From: Nocardia stercoris
Lineage (GTDB): Bacteria > Actinomycetota > Actinomycetes > Mycobacteriales > Mycobacteriaceae
Direction of reading: 5' to 3'
NCBI RefSeq assembly: GCF_003696265.1
Contig: NZ_RFFH01000006.1
Location: 124,001-188,000 of the forward strand
DNA length: 64,000 nucleotides
Made by a program: the position numbers and the translations under genes. This document shows positions 26,238 through 34,995 of the stretch, one piece after another (the stretch's first letter is position 1; each line of letters starts with the position of its first letter). Below the pieces are notes generated by a model. That model was not told the DNA's origin. It worked only from the letters and a program-made list of their open reading frames with translations, and made no database searches.

Positions 26238-27122
26238 ATGTTCACTGAGGGTCAGCTCTACTCGCCGGTGACCACGACCGCCGACGGGGACGTGACCGTG
26301 CACCTGAGCGATGTGCATCCCGGTGTGGGCGACCCGGAGTACCGGGCACGCCGCAATGCGATCGCGGCCCTGGCCCTGGCCTACCGCCCCGGGCGGAAGC
26401 TGCCGCGCATCGACTACACCGCCGAGGAACATGAGGTCTGGCGGATCGTCTCGAAGGAACTGGCCCGCAAACACGAGCACTTCGCGGCCGGCGAGGTGCG
26501 CGAGGGCGCAAGCCGGCTCGGGCTGCCCGCCGACCACGTCCCGCAGCTCGACGAGGTGACCGCCCGGCTGGTTCCGCTGACCGGCTTCCGCTATGTGCCG
26601 GCCGCCGGGCTGGTGCCGCTGCGCGACTTCTTCGGCGCCTTCGCCGAGCGCACGTTCCACTCGACGCAGTACCTGCGCCACCATTCGGCACCGCTGTACA
26701 CCCCCGAGCCCGATGCGATCCACGAGATCATCGGCCATGCCAACCAGCTGGCCGCGCCCCGGTTCGCCGACATCTACGCCGCGGTGGGCGCCGCCGTCGG
26801 CCGCTTGGAAACCGATGTGGCACTGCACTTCCTGGCGAACGTCTTCTGGTTCACCATGGAGTTCGGCGTCCTGCGCGAGCAGGGCGAGGTGCGCTGCTAC
26901 GGCGCGGGCCTGCTGTCCTCGTTCGGCGAGATCGAGGAGTTCCGCACCGCGGACCTGCGCCCGCTGAACATCGCCGAGATGGGCACGGCGCGCTACGACA
27001 TCACCCACTACCAGCCGATCCTGTACTGCGCGGACTCGATGGACCAGCTCGAGGACGTGGTCGGCAGCTTCTTCGACACCATGACCGACGACGACGCCGC
27101 CCGGCTGAGCAGACCGGCCTGA
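26238..27122 (+). CDS. phhA: Phenylalanine 4-monooxygenase (aromatic amino acid hydroxylase)
   Basis: 294 residues from ATG 26238 (MFTEGQLYSPV). Pterin-dependent hydroxylase fold; non-haem iron ligands are His162 and His167 in PEPDAIHEIIGHA and Glu208 in WFTMEFG, as in the family. The substrate-pocket segment LYTPEPDA is present. It oxidises phenylalanine to tyrosine using tetrahydropterin and oxygen. No pterin carbinolamine dehydratase or homogentisate genes are adjacent. Convergent with the operon ending at 27139. Confidence 0.92.
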   Translation: MFTEGQLYSPVTTTADGDVTVHLSDVHPGVGDPEYRARRNAIAALALAYRPGRKLPRIDYTAEEHEVWRIVSKELARKHEHFAAGEVREGASRLGLPADHVPQLDEVTARLVPLTGFRYVPAAGLVPLRDFFGAFAERTFHSTQYLRHHSAPLYTPEPDAIHEIIGHANQLAAPRFADIYAAVGAAVGRLETDVALHFLANVFWFTMEFGVLREQGEVRCYGAGLLSSFGEIEEFRTADLRPLNIAEMGTARYDITHYQPILYCADSMDQLEDVVGSFFDTMTDDDAARLSRPA

Positions 27123-27138
27123 GCACGGTACGGGCCGT

Positions 27139-27573
27139 CTAGCGCTCGCAGGCCTTCCCGTGGTGGCTCTTGTCCAGGCCGTGCCGATCGCGACCGTGGA
27201 CCGGAATGTTCTGCAGACCGTGCGCAGCCAGCCAGGCACAGCGGTCGGCCGGTTTCACGCTCGGCGGGAAGTTCCACGGAATGCATTGCCCCACCCCGCC
27301 GTACGCGTGGTCGCAGCCGTCGATCCCCTCGGGGATCACGGCATTCGGTTGCGGCCCGGCCGGAAGTCGTTCGGGCGCTTTACCGGTGGTCGCGAACGGC
27401 AGCACGTGCGGGGCGGGGGTGGTGCGGCCGCCGGGCTGGGGTGTGGGCGCGGCCGGTGGCCGGGGTGGCGGTGCCGCGGGCGCACCGGCCGGGTGCGGTC
27501 CCCCGGTGAGGACGGCGAAGGTGGCGGCGAGCGCGGCCGCGGCAAACGCCAGGCGGCGGGTGTGCGACATCAT
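27139..27573 (-). CDS. Secreted Excalibur-like domain protein, last gene of the glycan operon
   Basis: 144 residues, ATG 27573 overlapping the oxidase stop in ATGA. Signal peptide (MSHTRRLAFAAAALAATFA), a Pro/Ala-rich linker, then a domain with four cysteines (GCDHAYG, GQCIPW, DRCAW, KACER). The end, DRHGLDKSHHGKACER, matches the Excalibur calcium-binding signature (D-x-D-x-D-G-x-x-C-E), but two ligand positions are His and the loop is His-rich, so a metal other than calcium, copper for example, is possible. Coupling to a copper oxidase supports this as an inference. Confidence 0.7.
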   Translation of the reverse strand: MMSHTRRLAFAAAALAATFAVLTGGPHPAGAPAAPPPRPPAAPTPQPGGRTTPAPHVLPFATTGKAPERLPAGPQPNAVIPEGIDGCDHAYGGVGQCIPWNFPPSVKPADRCAWLAAHGLQNIPVHGRDRHGLDKSHHGKACER

Positions 27574-29636
27574 GACAGGTGAACCCACTGTGCGATCGAC
27601 GGCACGCCGGCCGCGTTGACGACGAAGAGCATGTACCAGCCCGGTGGTGCGAGATTCGGGTTGGTGGTCACGTTGAGCTGGATTCCGTTGGTCTGCACGC
27701 TGATCGGCAAATCGACGAAGCGCTGGTTGGGGTCCGAGGAGTGGGTGACGGCGGCCGGACGGATCAGCTCGGCCTTGACGATCGTGCTGTCGACCGCGAT
27801 GGACTGAGCGCTGCCGTAGGTCCAATTCTGGTTTGTGACAGCCGTGATCGCCGGGCGCGTGCCGTGGAACAGGTACGGCGGAGAGTAGATGGAGATGCGA
27901 GTGTCGAAACTGCCGTCGCCCGGGTTGTTTCCGACCGCCATGATTCGGCCGTCGGCCAGCAGGAACGCCGAGGAGTGGTAGGTGCGCGGCACCGGATCGG
28001 TCGCCATGCCCGGGGTGAAGGCGTTGGTGGCCGGGTCGAACATCGACGCCTCGAATACGGGGTCGGCCCGATTGTGCAGTCCCCCGCCGGTTTCGAATAC
28101 CTTTCCGTCGGGCAACAGGACGGCGGAGACGTACATCTTTCCCTGGGCGGCGGTCTCGGCGGTGCCGTCGGTCATGGTGCCGCCGGGCAGCATCGGGCCC
28201 GCCTGGTAACTCAGGCTGCCCTGTTTGAGGTCGATGATGTCGGTCAGCCGGTCGGCGTCGACGTTGGTGACGATATTGCCGCCGCCCATCGTCATCACCC
28301 GCTGGTCCTGGGCCGGCGGCAGCATGACGCTCATCGACTGGTCGCGGGCATCCTTCTGTTGCAGCCCGGGCACATCGGTGATCGTGCTGGCGTTGTAGTC
28401 GTAGATCGAGGCGCCCGCGCCGGGCAGGCCGTTGCCGAAGACGTGGCTGCCGGTGTAGAACAGCCGTCCGTCCTGCATGAGCACCATCGACGGGTACAGG
28501 CCCCAGTAGGACCAGGTCTGGTGGGCCTCGTTCAGCCCGAGCCACCGCCCCTGGGCCAGCGAATAGTATTCGGTCGCGACGGTTCCGCTGGAGTCGGCGC
28601 CCAGACCACCGAGCGAGATCACGTCACCGTTGCCCATCTCGGTCGCCGACGGATACCAGTGCCCGGCGTTGAGATCGTTCGCCCTGGTGTAGGTGTCGGT
28701 GGCGGGATCGAAGATGTAGGAGCTGGCCAGCCCCTCGTACCCGTGACTACCGTCCGCGGCGGGATAGTCCTTGTTGCCGCCCATCACGAGCAGCCGGCCG
28801 TCGGGGAGCTGGACATGCCCGGCGCAGAAGAAGTCCGCCGGGGTCGGGATGTTCGTGAACCGGTTCGTGCTGGGGTCGAACAGGGTCGAGGTGAAGGTCC
28901 CCGCCGCGAAAGCCGTTGGATCGTTGCCGGATCCGGCGATCAGTAGCACCTTGCCGCCGGGCAGCATCGCGGAGTGGATGGCCCGCACCGGCGACTGGAA
29001 GGTCTGTACCGTCCAGGAGCCCTTGCCGCAGGCGGCGGCGCTGCCGGTGCACGGCGGCGGCTGCGTGCCGGCCGCGTCGGTCATCGAATAGTCGTCGGTG
29101 ACCAGCGTGCCGACGCCGTAGATCGTGATGCCCCAAGTGATCTGGTCGGTGTTCGGCGGCACGACCGGGGTCATGACCTGGCCCTGCCGGTAGCTCGTGG
29201 TGACCGGCAGGGTGGCGCCGTCGGTCCAGTACTGCCAGCCGGCGGTGGTGTCGTGCCGGAACATGGTGAACACGGTGTCCGGTGTGTTCGTGGTGTACCA
29301 GACCGACAGGCTGTACTGGTGCCCCGGCGTGACCGCGGGTGCACAGGTCGGGTTCTCGAACATCATGGCCTTGCGATCACCGCTGGTGATCCGGGTGATC
29401 GCGATCTGCATGGCGTTCGACCCGCTGTGCGCGGCGTTGGTCACCCCGAAGGTGTAATCGCTGTCGCCCCAGCCGGATCTCTCCCAGCACTGCGGAAACC
29501 CTTGCCCGTCCAGGCTTTCCAGCCCGGGGTTGATCACCATATTGGCGTCGGCGTGCGCTCGGGAGACGGTCAGGAACATGGCGGTCAGCGTGAGAATGAC
29601 TGCACGGCAGAGAAAGACGGTGAATCTACGGATCAT
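27570..29636 (-). CDS. GlxA/galactose-oxidase-type copper radical oxidase, secreted
   Basis: 688 residues. Signal peptide 1-29; a carbohydrate-binding-like beta domain about 32-190; seven-bladed Kelch/galactose oxidase core 205-590; DUF1929 C-terminal domain 593-688. All expected copper and radical residues align by motif: Cys271 (FFCAGH) for the Tyr-Cys crosslink with Tyr328 (HWYPSAT), axial Tyr553 and His554 (RTYHSSAF), and His632 (AVTHSSDPNQRF). The protein matches Streptomyces GlxA, which modifies a beta-glucan made by a CslA synthase. It is coupled to the GT-C gene (ATGA at 29633-29636) and to the Excalibur-like gene. Confidence 0.9.
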   Translation of the reverse strand: MIRRFTVFLCRAVILTLTAMFLTVSRAHADANMVINPGLESLDGQGFPQCWERSGWGDSDYTFGVTNAAHSGSNAMQIAITRITSGDRKAMMFENPTCAPAVTPGHQYSLSVWYTTNTPDTVFTMFRHDTTAGWQYWTDGATLPVTTSYRQGQVMTPVVPPNTDQITWGITIYGVGTLVTDDYSMTDAAGTQPPPCTGSAAACGKGSWTVQTFQSPVRAIHSAMLPGGKVLLIAGSGNDPTAFAAGTFTSTLFDPSTNRFTNIPTPADFFCAGHVQLPDGRLLVMGGNKDYPAADGSHGYEGLASSYIFDPATDTYTRANDLNAGHWYPSATEMGNGDVISLGGLGADSSGTVATEYYSLAQGRWLGLNEAHQTWSYWGLYPSMVLMQDGRLFYTGSHVFGNGLPGAGASIYDYNASTITDVPGLQQKDARDQSMSVMLPPAQDQRVMTMGGGNIVTNVDADRLTDIIDLKQGSLSYQAGPMLPGGTMTDGTAETAAQGKMYVSAVLLPDGKVFETGGGLHNRADPVFEASMFDPATNAFTPGMATDPVPRTYHSSAFLLADGRIMAVGNNPGDGSFDTRISIYSPPYLFHGTRPAITAVTNQNWTYGSAQSIAVDSTIVKAELIRPAAVTHSSDPNQRFVDLPISVQTNGIQLNVTTNPNLAPPGWYMLFVVNAAGVPSIAQWVHLS

Positions 29637-31468
29637 TTTCGCACCTTCAGGACGGTCACTCGGTCGTCGCCGATACCGAACGTGGTCACGATGTCCGCGT
29701 TCCGGATCGCATCGAACACCCAGGGCATGGTGGCCTGGGACTCGGAGGTGAGGGTGGCGTGCGACAACGCCAGATAGTCGATGTTCTGCCAGCGCCCGAG
29801 CTGCCGCTGCACCGCGGGGTCACTGTCCACCTTGTAGACCCACACGTTGTTGGCGTGCGCGAAACCGGCGTCGTGCAGGTCGAGCCACAGCTCGCCCTCG
29901 GACACCAGCACCGCGTCGTGCGGCACGCGGGCGCCGAGCCAGTCGACGACCGCGCGCTCGGACCGATCGTCGTCGGCCGACCACTGGTGGTTCAGGGTGG
30001 GCGTCCACCGGCTCACCGCCGCGGTCGCCAGTCCCCCGCTGCCGACCAGGACGAGGACCGCACCGGCGAGCGCGAGCAACGGCCGTGCGCGGCGGTAGCC
30101 GGCGGCTGCCGAGAAGCTGCGGGGGCGCCCAGCGGCTGATTCCGGAGGTGGCACCACCGACAGTTTCGGCGGCCCGGCGGTCGCCGCGCGAGTTCCGCTG
30201 CCGGGCAGCAGGCGAGGAACGAAACCGGCGAGCGTCGGCAGCACCTGGGTCGCGGGGTCACCGGACCTGCGGCGATCGACCCAAGACCGCAGGCGCACAA
30301 CGGTGTCGGTGACCCGGGCGGGCAGCTCCCGCGTCGAGCGCGGCCACAGGGTGTCGCCGAGCCCGGCCACCGCGAGTGCCATCAGCGGTAGCAGCGCGTC
30401 GATGTACATCGCGGGCAGGTAGCCGGGCCGCAGCAGCGCGATCACCTGCGACAGCAGCGCCACCATCACCGGCCGGAAGCGCGGGCGCACCATCAGCACG
30501 GCGGCGGCGATCACCCCCGCGACCGGTAGCAGCGGATCCAGATGCAACCAGAGGTGCACCAGGTTGTAGGCGTCGCTGTGCGGGTCGAAGACGCTGCCGC
30601 TGGGCTTGCGCGCGGACAGCTGCCAGCCGATGGTCCCCACCAGCGACACGTGTCCGGGCCCGGGGATCAGCTCGTTCTTCAGGATCGCGTACAGCGGATA
30701 CAGGCCGACCGTCCCGGCGAACACGATCGCGAACGACACCCAGGCGTAGTCCCGGTTCGAGGCCCGGCGGTAGTTGCTCCACAGCTGGTAGAGCAGCGCC
30801 GGCGCCGCCACCGCCATGGTCTCCTTGGTCGTCACCGCGAACGCGAAGCAGACCGCGGATCCGACTGCGGCGCCCCAGGTCCGGCGTGGCGACAGGGCCA
30901 GAGCGAACGCGGCCAGCAGCCACGGCAGCGCGATGTTGTCCAGCAGCACCAGCCGCCCGTAGTGCATCGCCGCCGGGCTCAGAATCCACATCGCGACCGC
31001 GATCCCGGCCCAGAAACGCCGCATGCCGAGTCGGCGCGCGAGTACGAACAGCAACGCGCACACCGCGATTCGGTCGACGACCATGAACTCCCGGCCGGCG
31101 ACGGTCGTGTCGTGCGCCCACCGGCCGAGGCCGTCGGTCAGCTCGAACCAGGCCGAGAGCTGCAACCAGCCCAGCGGCGGATGGTCGTACCAGTAGGTGT
31201 AGTGCGACAGCGCGTGCTCGTTCGGAACCGCCCACGCCTGAGCCACATACACGCCCTCGTCACCGAAACGGATGGGATAGCCGGCCAGGTTCACCGAGGT
31301 GGCGACCAGGCACAGCAGCGCCAGCCCGCCGACGATCGCCAGGCCGTGCCGGTGCCCTGCGGTGTGCGCCCACAACTTTCGGATGATCGATCCGGCTCGC
31401 CCTGCGGCCGTGGCGGTTTCACCGCTGGATGCGATCACCTGTTCCGGCGGGTCGGCGAGCAGCGTCAT
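29633..31468 (-). CDS. GT-C integral membrane glycosyltransferase (ArnT/PMT-like, GT39/83 type)
   Basis: 611 residues from ATG 31468, overlapping the GT2 stop (ATGA). About eight to ten membrane helices; the acidic pair Asp70-Glu71 in IRFGDEGVYVAQAW sits in the first external loop, as in dolichol/polyprenyl-phosphate sugar-dependent GT-C enzymes, followed by YDHPPLGWLQLSAWFELT. The soluble end (about 420-611) is Arg/Pro-rich and then an outside domain. It would transfer a sugar from a lipid donor on the outer face. This gene has no counterpart that I know in the Streptomyces csl-glx set. Substrate unknown. Confidence 0.85.
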   Translation of the reverse strand: MTLLADPPEQVIASSGETATAAGRAGSIIRKLWAHTAGHRHGLAIVGGLALLCLVATSVNLAGYPIRFGDEGVYVAQAWAVPNEHALSHYTYWYDHPPLGWLQLSAWFELTDGLGRWAHDTTVAGREFMVVDRIAVCALLFVLARRLGMRRFWAGIAVAMWILSPAAMHYGRLVLLDNIALPWLLAAFALALSPRRTWGAAVGSAVCFAFAVTTKETMAVAAPALLYQLWSNYRRASNRDYAWVSFAIVFAGTVGLYPLYAILKNELIPGPGHVSLVGTIGWQLSARKPSGSVFDPHSDAYNLVHLWLHLDPLLPVAGVIAAAVLMVRPRFRPVMVALLSQVIALLRPGYLPAMYIDALLPLMALAVAGLGDTLWPRSTRELPARVTDTVVRLRSWVDRRRSGDPATQVLPTLAGFVPRLLPGSGTRAATAGPPKLSVVPPPESAAGRPRSFSAAAGYRRARPLLALAGAVLVLVGSGGLATAAVSRWTPTLNHQWSADDDRSERAVVDWLGARVPHDAVLVSEGELWLDLHDAGFAHANNVWVYKVDSDPAVQRQLGRWQNIDYLALSHATLTSESQATMPWVFDAIRNADIVTTFGIGDDRVTVLKVRK

Positions 31469-33060
31469 GCCGCCGCCTCGGCCGCGACCTGCTCTTCGAA
31501 GTGATCGCCGACGTGCGCGGTCTTGTCCCAGCCGAGCCGGCCCAGGCCGTACCAGACCATCGCCTGTACGGCGGCGAAGGACAGCACCAGCTGATACGGG
31601 AAGAAGGTGACCACGAACAGCACGTAGACATACCACGGCACCCGCCGCCCGAACCCGCGGCTGTATTCGCGGAGGTGCAGCAGTTGCAGCGCCACCGACA
31701 GGGCGATGGGGACGAGCGGGATCCACCCGGCCACCGCCAGCGGCGCCGGGGTGTCGATCCAGAACATGGTGACCAGCACCAGCGGCAGTACCGCCAGCGA
31801 CAGCGCCTGGAACAGGCTCATGGACAGGATCTGCGCGGCGATCACCCGCTGCCGCAGGGTGGGCAACGACCGCCAGTTCCCGGCGACCAGACTCTGCAGG
31901 AACCCGATGTTCCAGCGCCGACGCTGTTTGATCAGGGTGGCGAGGCTGGGCGGGGTCTCCTCGCGGGTGGTCAGGCGCGGGTCGTAGAAGGTGAGGGTGC
32001 GCGCGCGGTGGATCGCGGTGGCCCGCACGCCGAGTTCGCAGTCTTCGGTGAGCGACATCGGCCAGGCCTCGGTGCGGGCCAGGAGCTGTGCGCGCAGGAA
32101 GATGGTGTTGCCGCCCAACGGCATGAAGCCGCGGTCGGACTGGTAGCGCATCTGCGAGGAGAACCAGCGCTTGTACTCGAGCAGGTTGTGCCAGGCGTAC
32201 CAGCGGTGCAGGCGACGGCCGATCCGTTGCCACCGGCTGCCGGTGATCTGCGGGTCCATCAGCTGGATCCCGCCCTGGATGATCTCGACGCCCGGGTGGT
32301 CCTGGAAGGCCTGGTCCACCGCGCGCAGCAGTCCCGGTGCCGCAATGGATTCCGCGTCCAGCACGGTGAACACCGAGAACGACTCGTGTAGCCGCCAGAA
32401 CGCGTAGTTCAACTGCTGCGGCTTGTTCGGCGGCCGGTTGCCCAGCGGGTAGACGATCAGCTGCAGTGGTCCGGGTGGCACGGTGGCCGCCAGCCGGTTC
32501 GGGTCGCGTTCCGGCGCGGCCTCGCGGGCCAGGGCGGTGTGCAGTTCCGATCGGATCTGCTCGTACGAACGATCTTGTGCCACAGCGAGGTTCACTACGG
32601 TGGCGGTGCGGGCGGCGACGCCCGCGGTGTCCGGGTCGTCGTCGTTCACGATGGCGAAGACGGTGTGCGCGGGGTGGTCCCGCTGGGTCCACATGGTGTT
32701 CAGCAGGGTCTCGGCCAGCACGTCGGTCTCGTGCCGGGCAGGAATGAGGACGGCGAAGGTCTCCGCCGACGGGCCGTTCGGAACCGCGGGGAGCAATTCG
32801 TCTCCGATCCCGGATTCGCGCTGCATGTAGACCAGCGAGACCAGCGAGACCGAGCTCATGATCAGCACGTAGCCGGAAAATATGGTGGCGCAGGCGATCA
32901 GGAAGTTGTCCAGCTCGCCGCAGAGGACGTACAGCCCGCCCAGCGCGACGACGACGACTCCAAGACCCGCGAACATGGCTGTGCGAGTGATCTTTCGATT
33001 GTGCGCACCGTGCACGAGATGGATCGAGCGTGACTGCGGCGGCGGAACCTCGACATACAT
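31465..33060 (-). CDS. Processive family-2 glycosyltransferase (cellulose synthase-like)
   Basis: 531 residues. Two N-terminal helices (28-50, 55-80), GT2 catalytic domain about 100-380, then four or five C-terminal helices (from 398). Catalytic motifs: DAES at 235-238, TED at 338-340 and QRRRW at 379-383, the D,D,D,QxxRW set of BcsA/CslA-type polymerases. No PilZ domain, so not cyclic-di-GMP controlled in the BcsA manner. It would make a beta-linked glycan and thread it across the membrane. Start ATG 33060; no clear GGAGG, GGGGTG at a distance. First gene of the coupled four. Confidence 0.88.
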   Translation of the reverse strand: MYVEVPPPQSRSIHLVHGAHNRKITRTAMFAGLGVVVVALGGLYVLCGELDNFLIACATIFSGYVLIMSSVSLVSLVYMQRESGIGDELLPAVPNGPSAETFAVLIPARHETDVLAETLLNTMWTQRDHPAHTVFAIVNDDDPDTAGVAARTATVVNLAVAQDRSYEQIRSELHTALAREAAPERDPNRLAATVPPGPLQLIVYPLGNRPPNKPQQLNYAFWRLHESFSVFTVLDAESIAAPGLLRAVDQAFQDHPGVEIIQGGIQLMDPQITGSRWQRIGRRLHRWYAWHNLLEYKRWFSSQMRYQSDRGFMPLGGNTIFLRAQLLARTEAWPMSLTEDCELGVRATAIHRARTLTFYDPRLTTREETPPSLATLIKQRRRWNIGFLQSLVAGNWRSLPTLRQRVIAAQILSMSLFQALSLAVLPLVLVTMFWIDTPAPLAVAGWIPLVPIALSVALQLLHLREYSRGFGRRVPWYVYVLFVVTFFPYQLVLSFAAVQAMVWYGLGRLGWDKTAHVGDHFEEQVAAEAAA

Positions 33061-33349
33061 GATCGATCACACCCCAATGCGCGGAAGAGGATACGAAGTC
33101 GTAACAGCAATCCGACCGCAGCCCCGATGCCCCCGATGCCGGACCACGCGATCGTACCGCAGTAAATGCGCAAGTGCGCCAATGTCATTCGAAGGTAAAG
33201 CAGCAGTAGCACGGAGGTTTCCGGCGGCTCCCAGTGTGACGTACACATGAATTCGTCGCGCTTTCAACAACTTCGACATGCATGGTTCGGGATGCCGATA
33301 GAGGTTTCGAAACGCGTTCCAGAAAATGCCTGGTTACTACCGGCCGGTA
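33061..33349 (-). promoter_or_regulatory. Upstream region of the glycan operon, no convincing gene
   Basis: 289 bp between the GH6 gene stop and the GT2 start. More AT-rich than its surroundings. A 10-bp palindrome GTTTCGAAAC at 33304-33313 overlaps AACGCGTT, a possible operator. A 70-residue frame (33067-33279, minus) lacks a ribosome site and is not called. Confidence 0.5.
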
Positions 33350-34297
33350 TCAGCGCGCGCCGACGAGCGACAGCGCATAATCCGGCCACCACTGCCCCGC
33401 CGCGGGTTCGCCACGGCCACAGGCACCGTCGGATTCGCCGGGTGGTTTCACCCACAGCAGCGCGTCGGCGTACGCGGCACCGCGCACCGGTCCGGGCCGC
33501 GCTCCGATCCGGCGGTCCGCGGGATTGCACCAACTCTGCGGGCCGTCAGGTGGTGGCCCGGCACCGTTGCGCGAGGTGTCGACGACGTAGTGGACGTCGT
33601 GCGCCGGCGACGACAGCAGGCGGGCCACAGTGTCGCCGTACGCACGGGAGTCGTCGGTGCGGTAGAAGTTGGCCACGTTCACGCTGAATCCGCGGGCGCG
33701 GCCCACATCAACCGCCCGCAGGCGCCGCGCGAGTTCGGCGGCGGGCAGCCAGTGCGCGTTGCCACCGTCGACGTACACCGTGATCCGCGGCGCGCTCAAG
33801 GCGTCGACCGCGTAGCGCAGCAGGTCCAGCCGCTCGTTCACCAGCTCGGGCGCCAGACAGCCGGTGTTGGCCAGCGCATCCGGTTCCACGACGACCACCG
33901 CCCGGCGGGATCCGATCGCCGCCGCAACCGCCGCGACCCAGGCCCGGTAGGCGGCTGCCGTCGGCGCGCCCCCGGCCGAGAACTGACCGCAATCACGGTG
34001 CGGCACACCGTAGATCACCAGGACAGGGAGCGCGTTCGCGGCGGCAGCGGCGGTGACGTAGGTGTCGACCCGCGGCCTGGACGAGTCCGGCTCCGCGTAG
34101 TCGAACCAGCGCGCGGCCGGCTGCGCCGCGATCGGCGCGAGCCGGGAGTCCTGCCGTGCGGCCACCACCGCCGGAGACACGGGATCGCGGTAGAGCTGTT
34201 GTCCGGCAAAGGGATCGGTGTCGGGCCGGACATCACCGGCGGTGACCAGCAGGGCCGAACCGAGGAGCAGGGCGGTGCGGCGTAACCACCTGTTCAT
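33350..34297 (-). CDS. Glycoside hydrolase family 6 endoglucanase, secreted
   Basis: 315 residues. N-terminal signal (NRWLRRTALLLGSALLV), then a GH6 catalytic domain. VVVEPDALANTGCL is the GH6 signature with the catalytic Asp; upstream YGVPHRDCGQFSAG and downstream VNVANFYRTDD and LWVKPPGESDG belong to the fold. Close to Rv0062 CelA1-like proteins and the cslZ-type endoglucanase of Streptomyces. No cellulose-binding module. It lies immediately upstream of and on the same strand as the GT2-GT-C-GlxA genes, so it probably trims the same glucan; a cellulase by family only. Confidence 0.85.
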   Translation of the reverse strand: MNRWLRRTALLLGSALLVTAGDVRPDTDPFAGQQLYRDPVSPAVVAARQDSRLAPIAAQPAARWFDYAEPDSSRPRVDTYVTAAAAANALPVLVIYGVPHRDCGQFSAGGAPTAAAYRAWVAAVAAAIGSRRAVVVVEPDALANTGCLAPELVNERLDLLRYAVDALSAPRITVYVDGGNAHWLPAAELARRLRAVDVGRARGFSVNVANFYRTDDSRAYGDTVARLLSSPAHDVHYVVDTSRNGAGPPPDGPQSWCNPADRRIGARPGPVRGAAYADALLWVKPPGESDGACGRGEPAAGQWWPDYALSLVGAR

Positions 34298-34362
34298 CGA
34301 CCACCCCGCCTCCGCGCTGACAGGGCAGCACTGTAGCCCGCGAGCGGTGTTGTCGCAGTGTG

Positions 34363-34995
34363 TTACTCGCCGCCGCGCGAGGGCAACGGCATACCCGCCT
34401 GTAGGAAGTCGAGGACCTCCGTGAGGCGCTCCTGGTCGAAGACGCCGTCCTCGAAGACCGCCATGATGGCGCCGGTCAGCGCGCCGGCGAAGGCACGGAC
34501 CGGCATCGAGTCGGCCGGCGCGCCCGTCCGCTCCGCGGTCAGCTCGGCGATCAGGTCGATATTGCGCTGCAGTTCCTGCGCGACGACCCCGCGCAACTCG
34601 GGCACGGTGTAGACCAGTTCGACCCGGTCACGTTCGAATTGGTATTCCGCCGCGTCCAAGCCGCCGAAGACCTCGGCGGTGGCGGCCCGGAACGCCTCGA
34701 GCGGCGACAGTTCCGCCGGCTGGCTGCGCAGTGAGCGGATGACGAGCGGGTCCAGGTCGTCGGCCAGGACCACCATTTCCTTGGAGGGGAAGTAGCGGAA
34801 GAAGGTGCTCGGCGAGATGTCCGCGGCCGCCGCGATCTGCTCGACCGTGGTCTCGGCGTAACCCTGTTCGTGGAACAGCCGGAAAGCCTCGGTCCGGATC
34901 GTGTGGCGTGTGCGCTCCTTCTTGCGCTCGCGCAGGCCCGCCCCGGGGTCGGATCCGGGACGGGCCTGCGCGACGGGGTTCGAGTCAGCCGACAT
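34363..34995 (-). CDS. TetR-family transcriptional regulator
   Basis: 210 residues from ATG 34995, with GGGAG upstream. HTH in TTVEQIAAAADISPSTFFRYFPSKEMVV. It starts inside the last codons of the MFS gene (11-bp overlap), so it is co-translated with it and likely represses the pump. The operator candidate is the palindrome at 36544-36560 upstream of the pump. Ligand unknown. Confidence 0.9.
   Translation of the reverse strand: MSADSNPVAQARPGSDPGAGLRERKKERTRHTIRTEAFRLFHEQGYAETTVEQIAAAADISPSTFFRYFPSKEMVVLADDLDPLVIRSLRSQPAELSPLEAFRAATAEVFGGLDAAEYQFERDRVELVYTVPELRGVVAQELQRNIDLIAELTAERTGAPADSMPVRAFAGALTGAIMAVFEDGVFDQERLTEVLDFLQAGMPLPSRGGE

Noticed and set aside
33067..33279. 70-residue minus-strand ORF ahead of the glycan operon
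   Set aside because: No ribosome site; overlaps the likely promoter.
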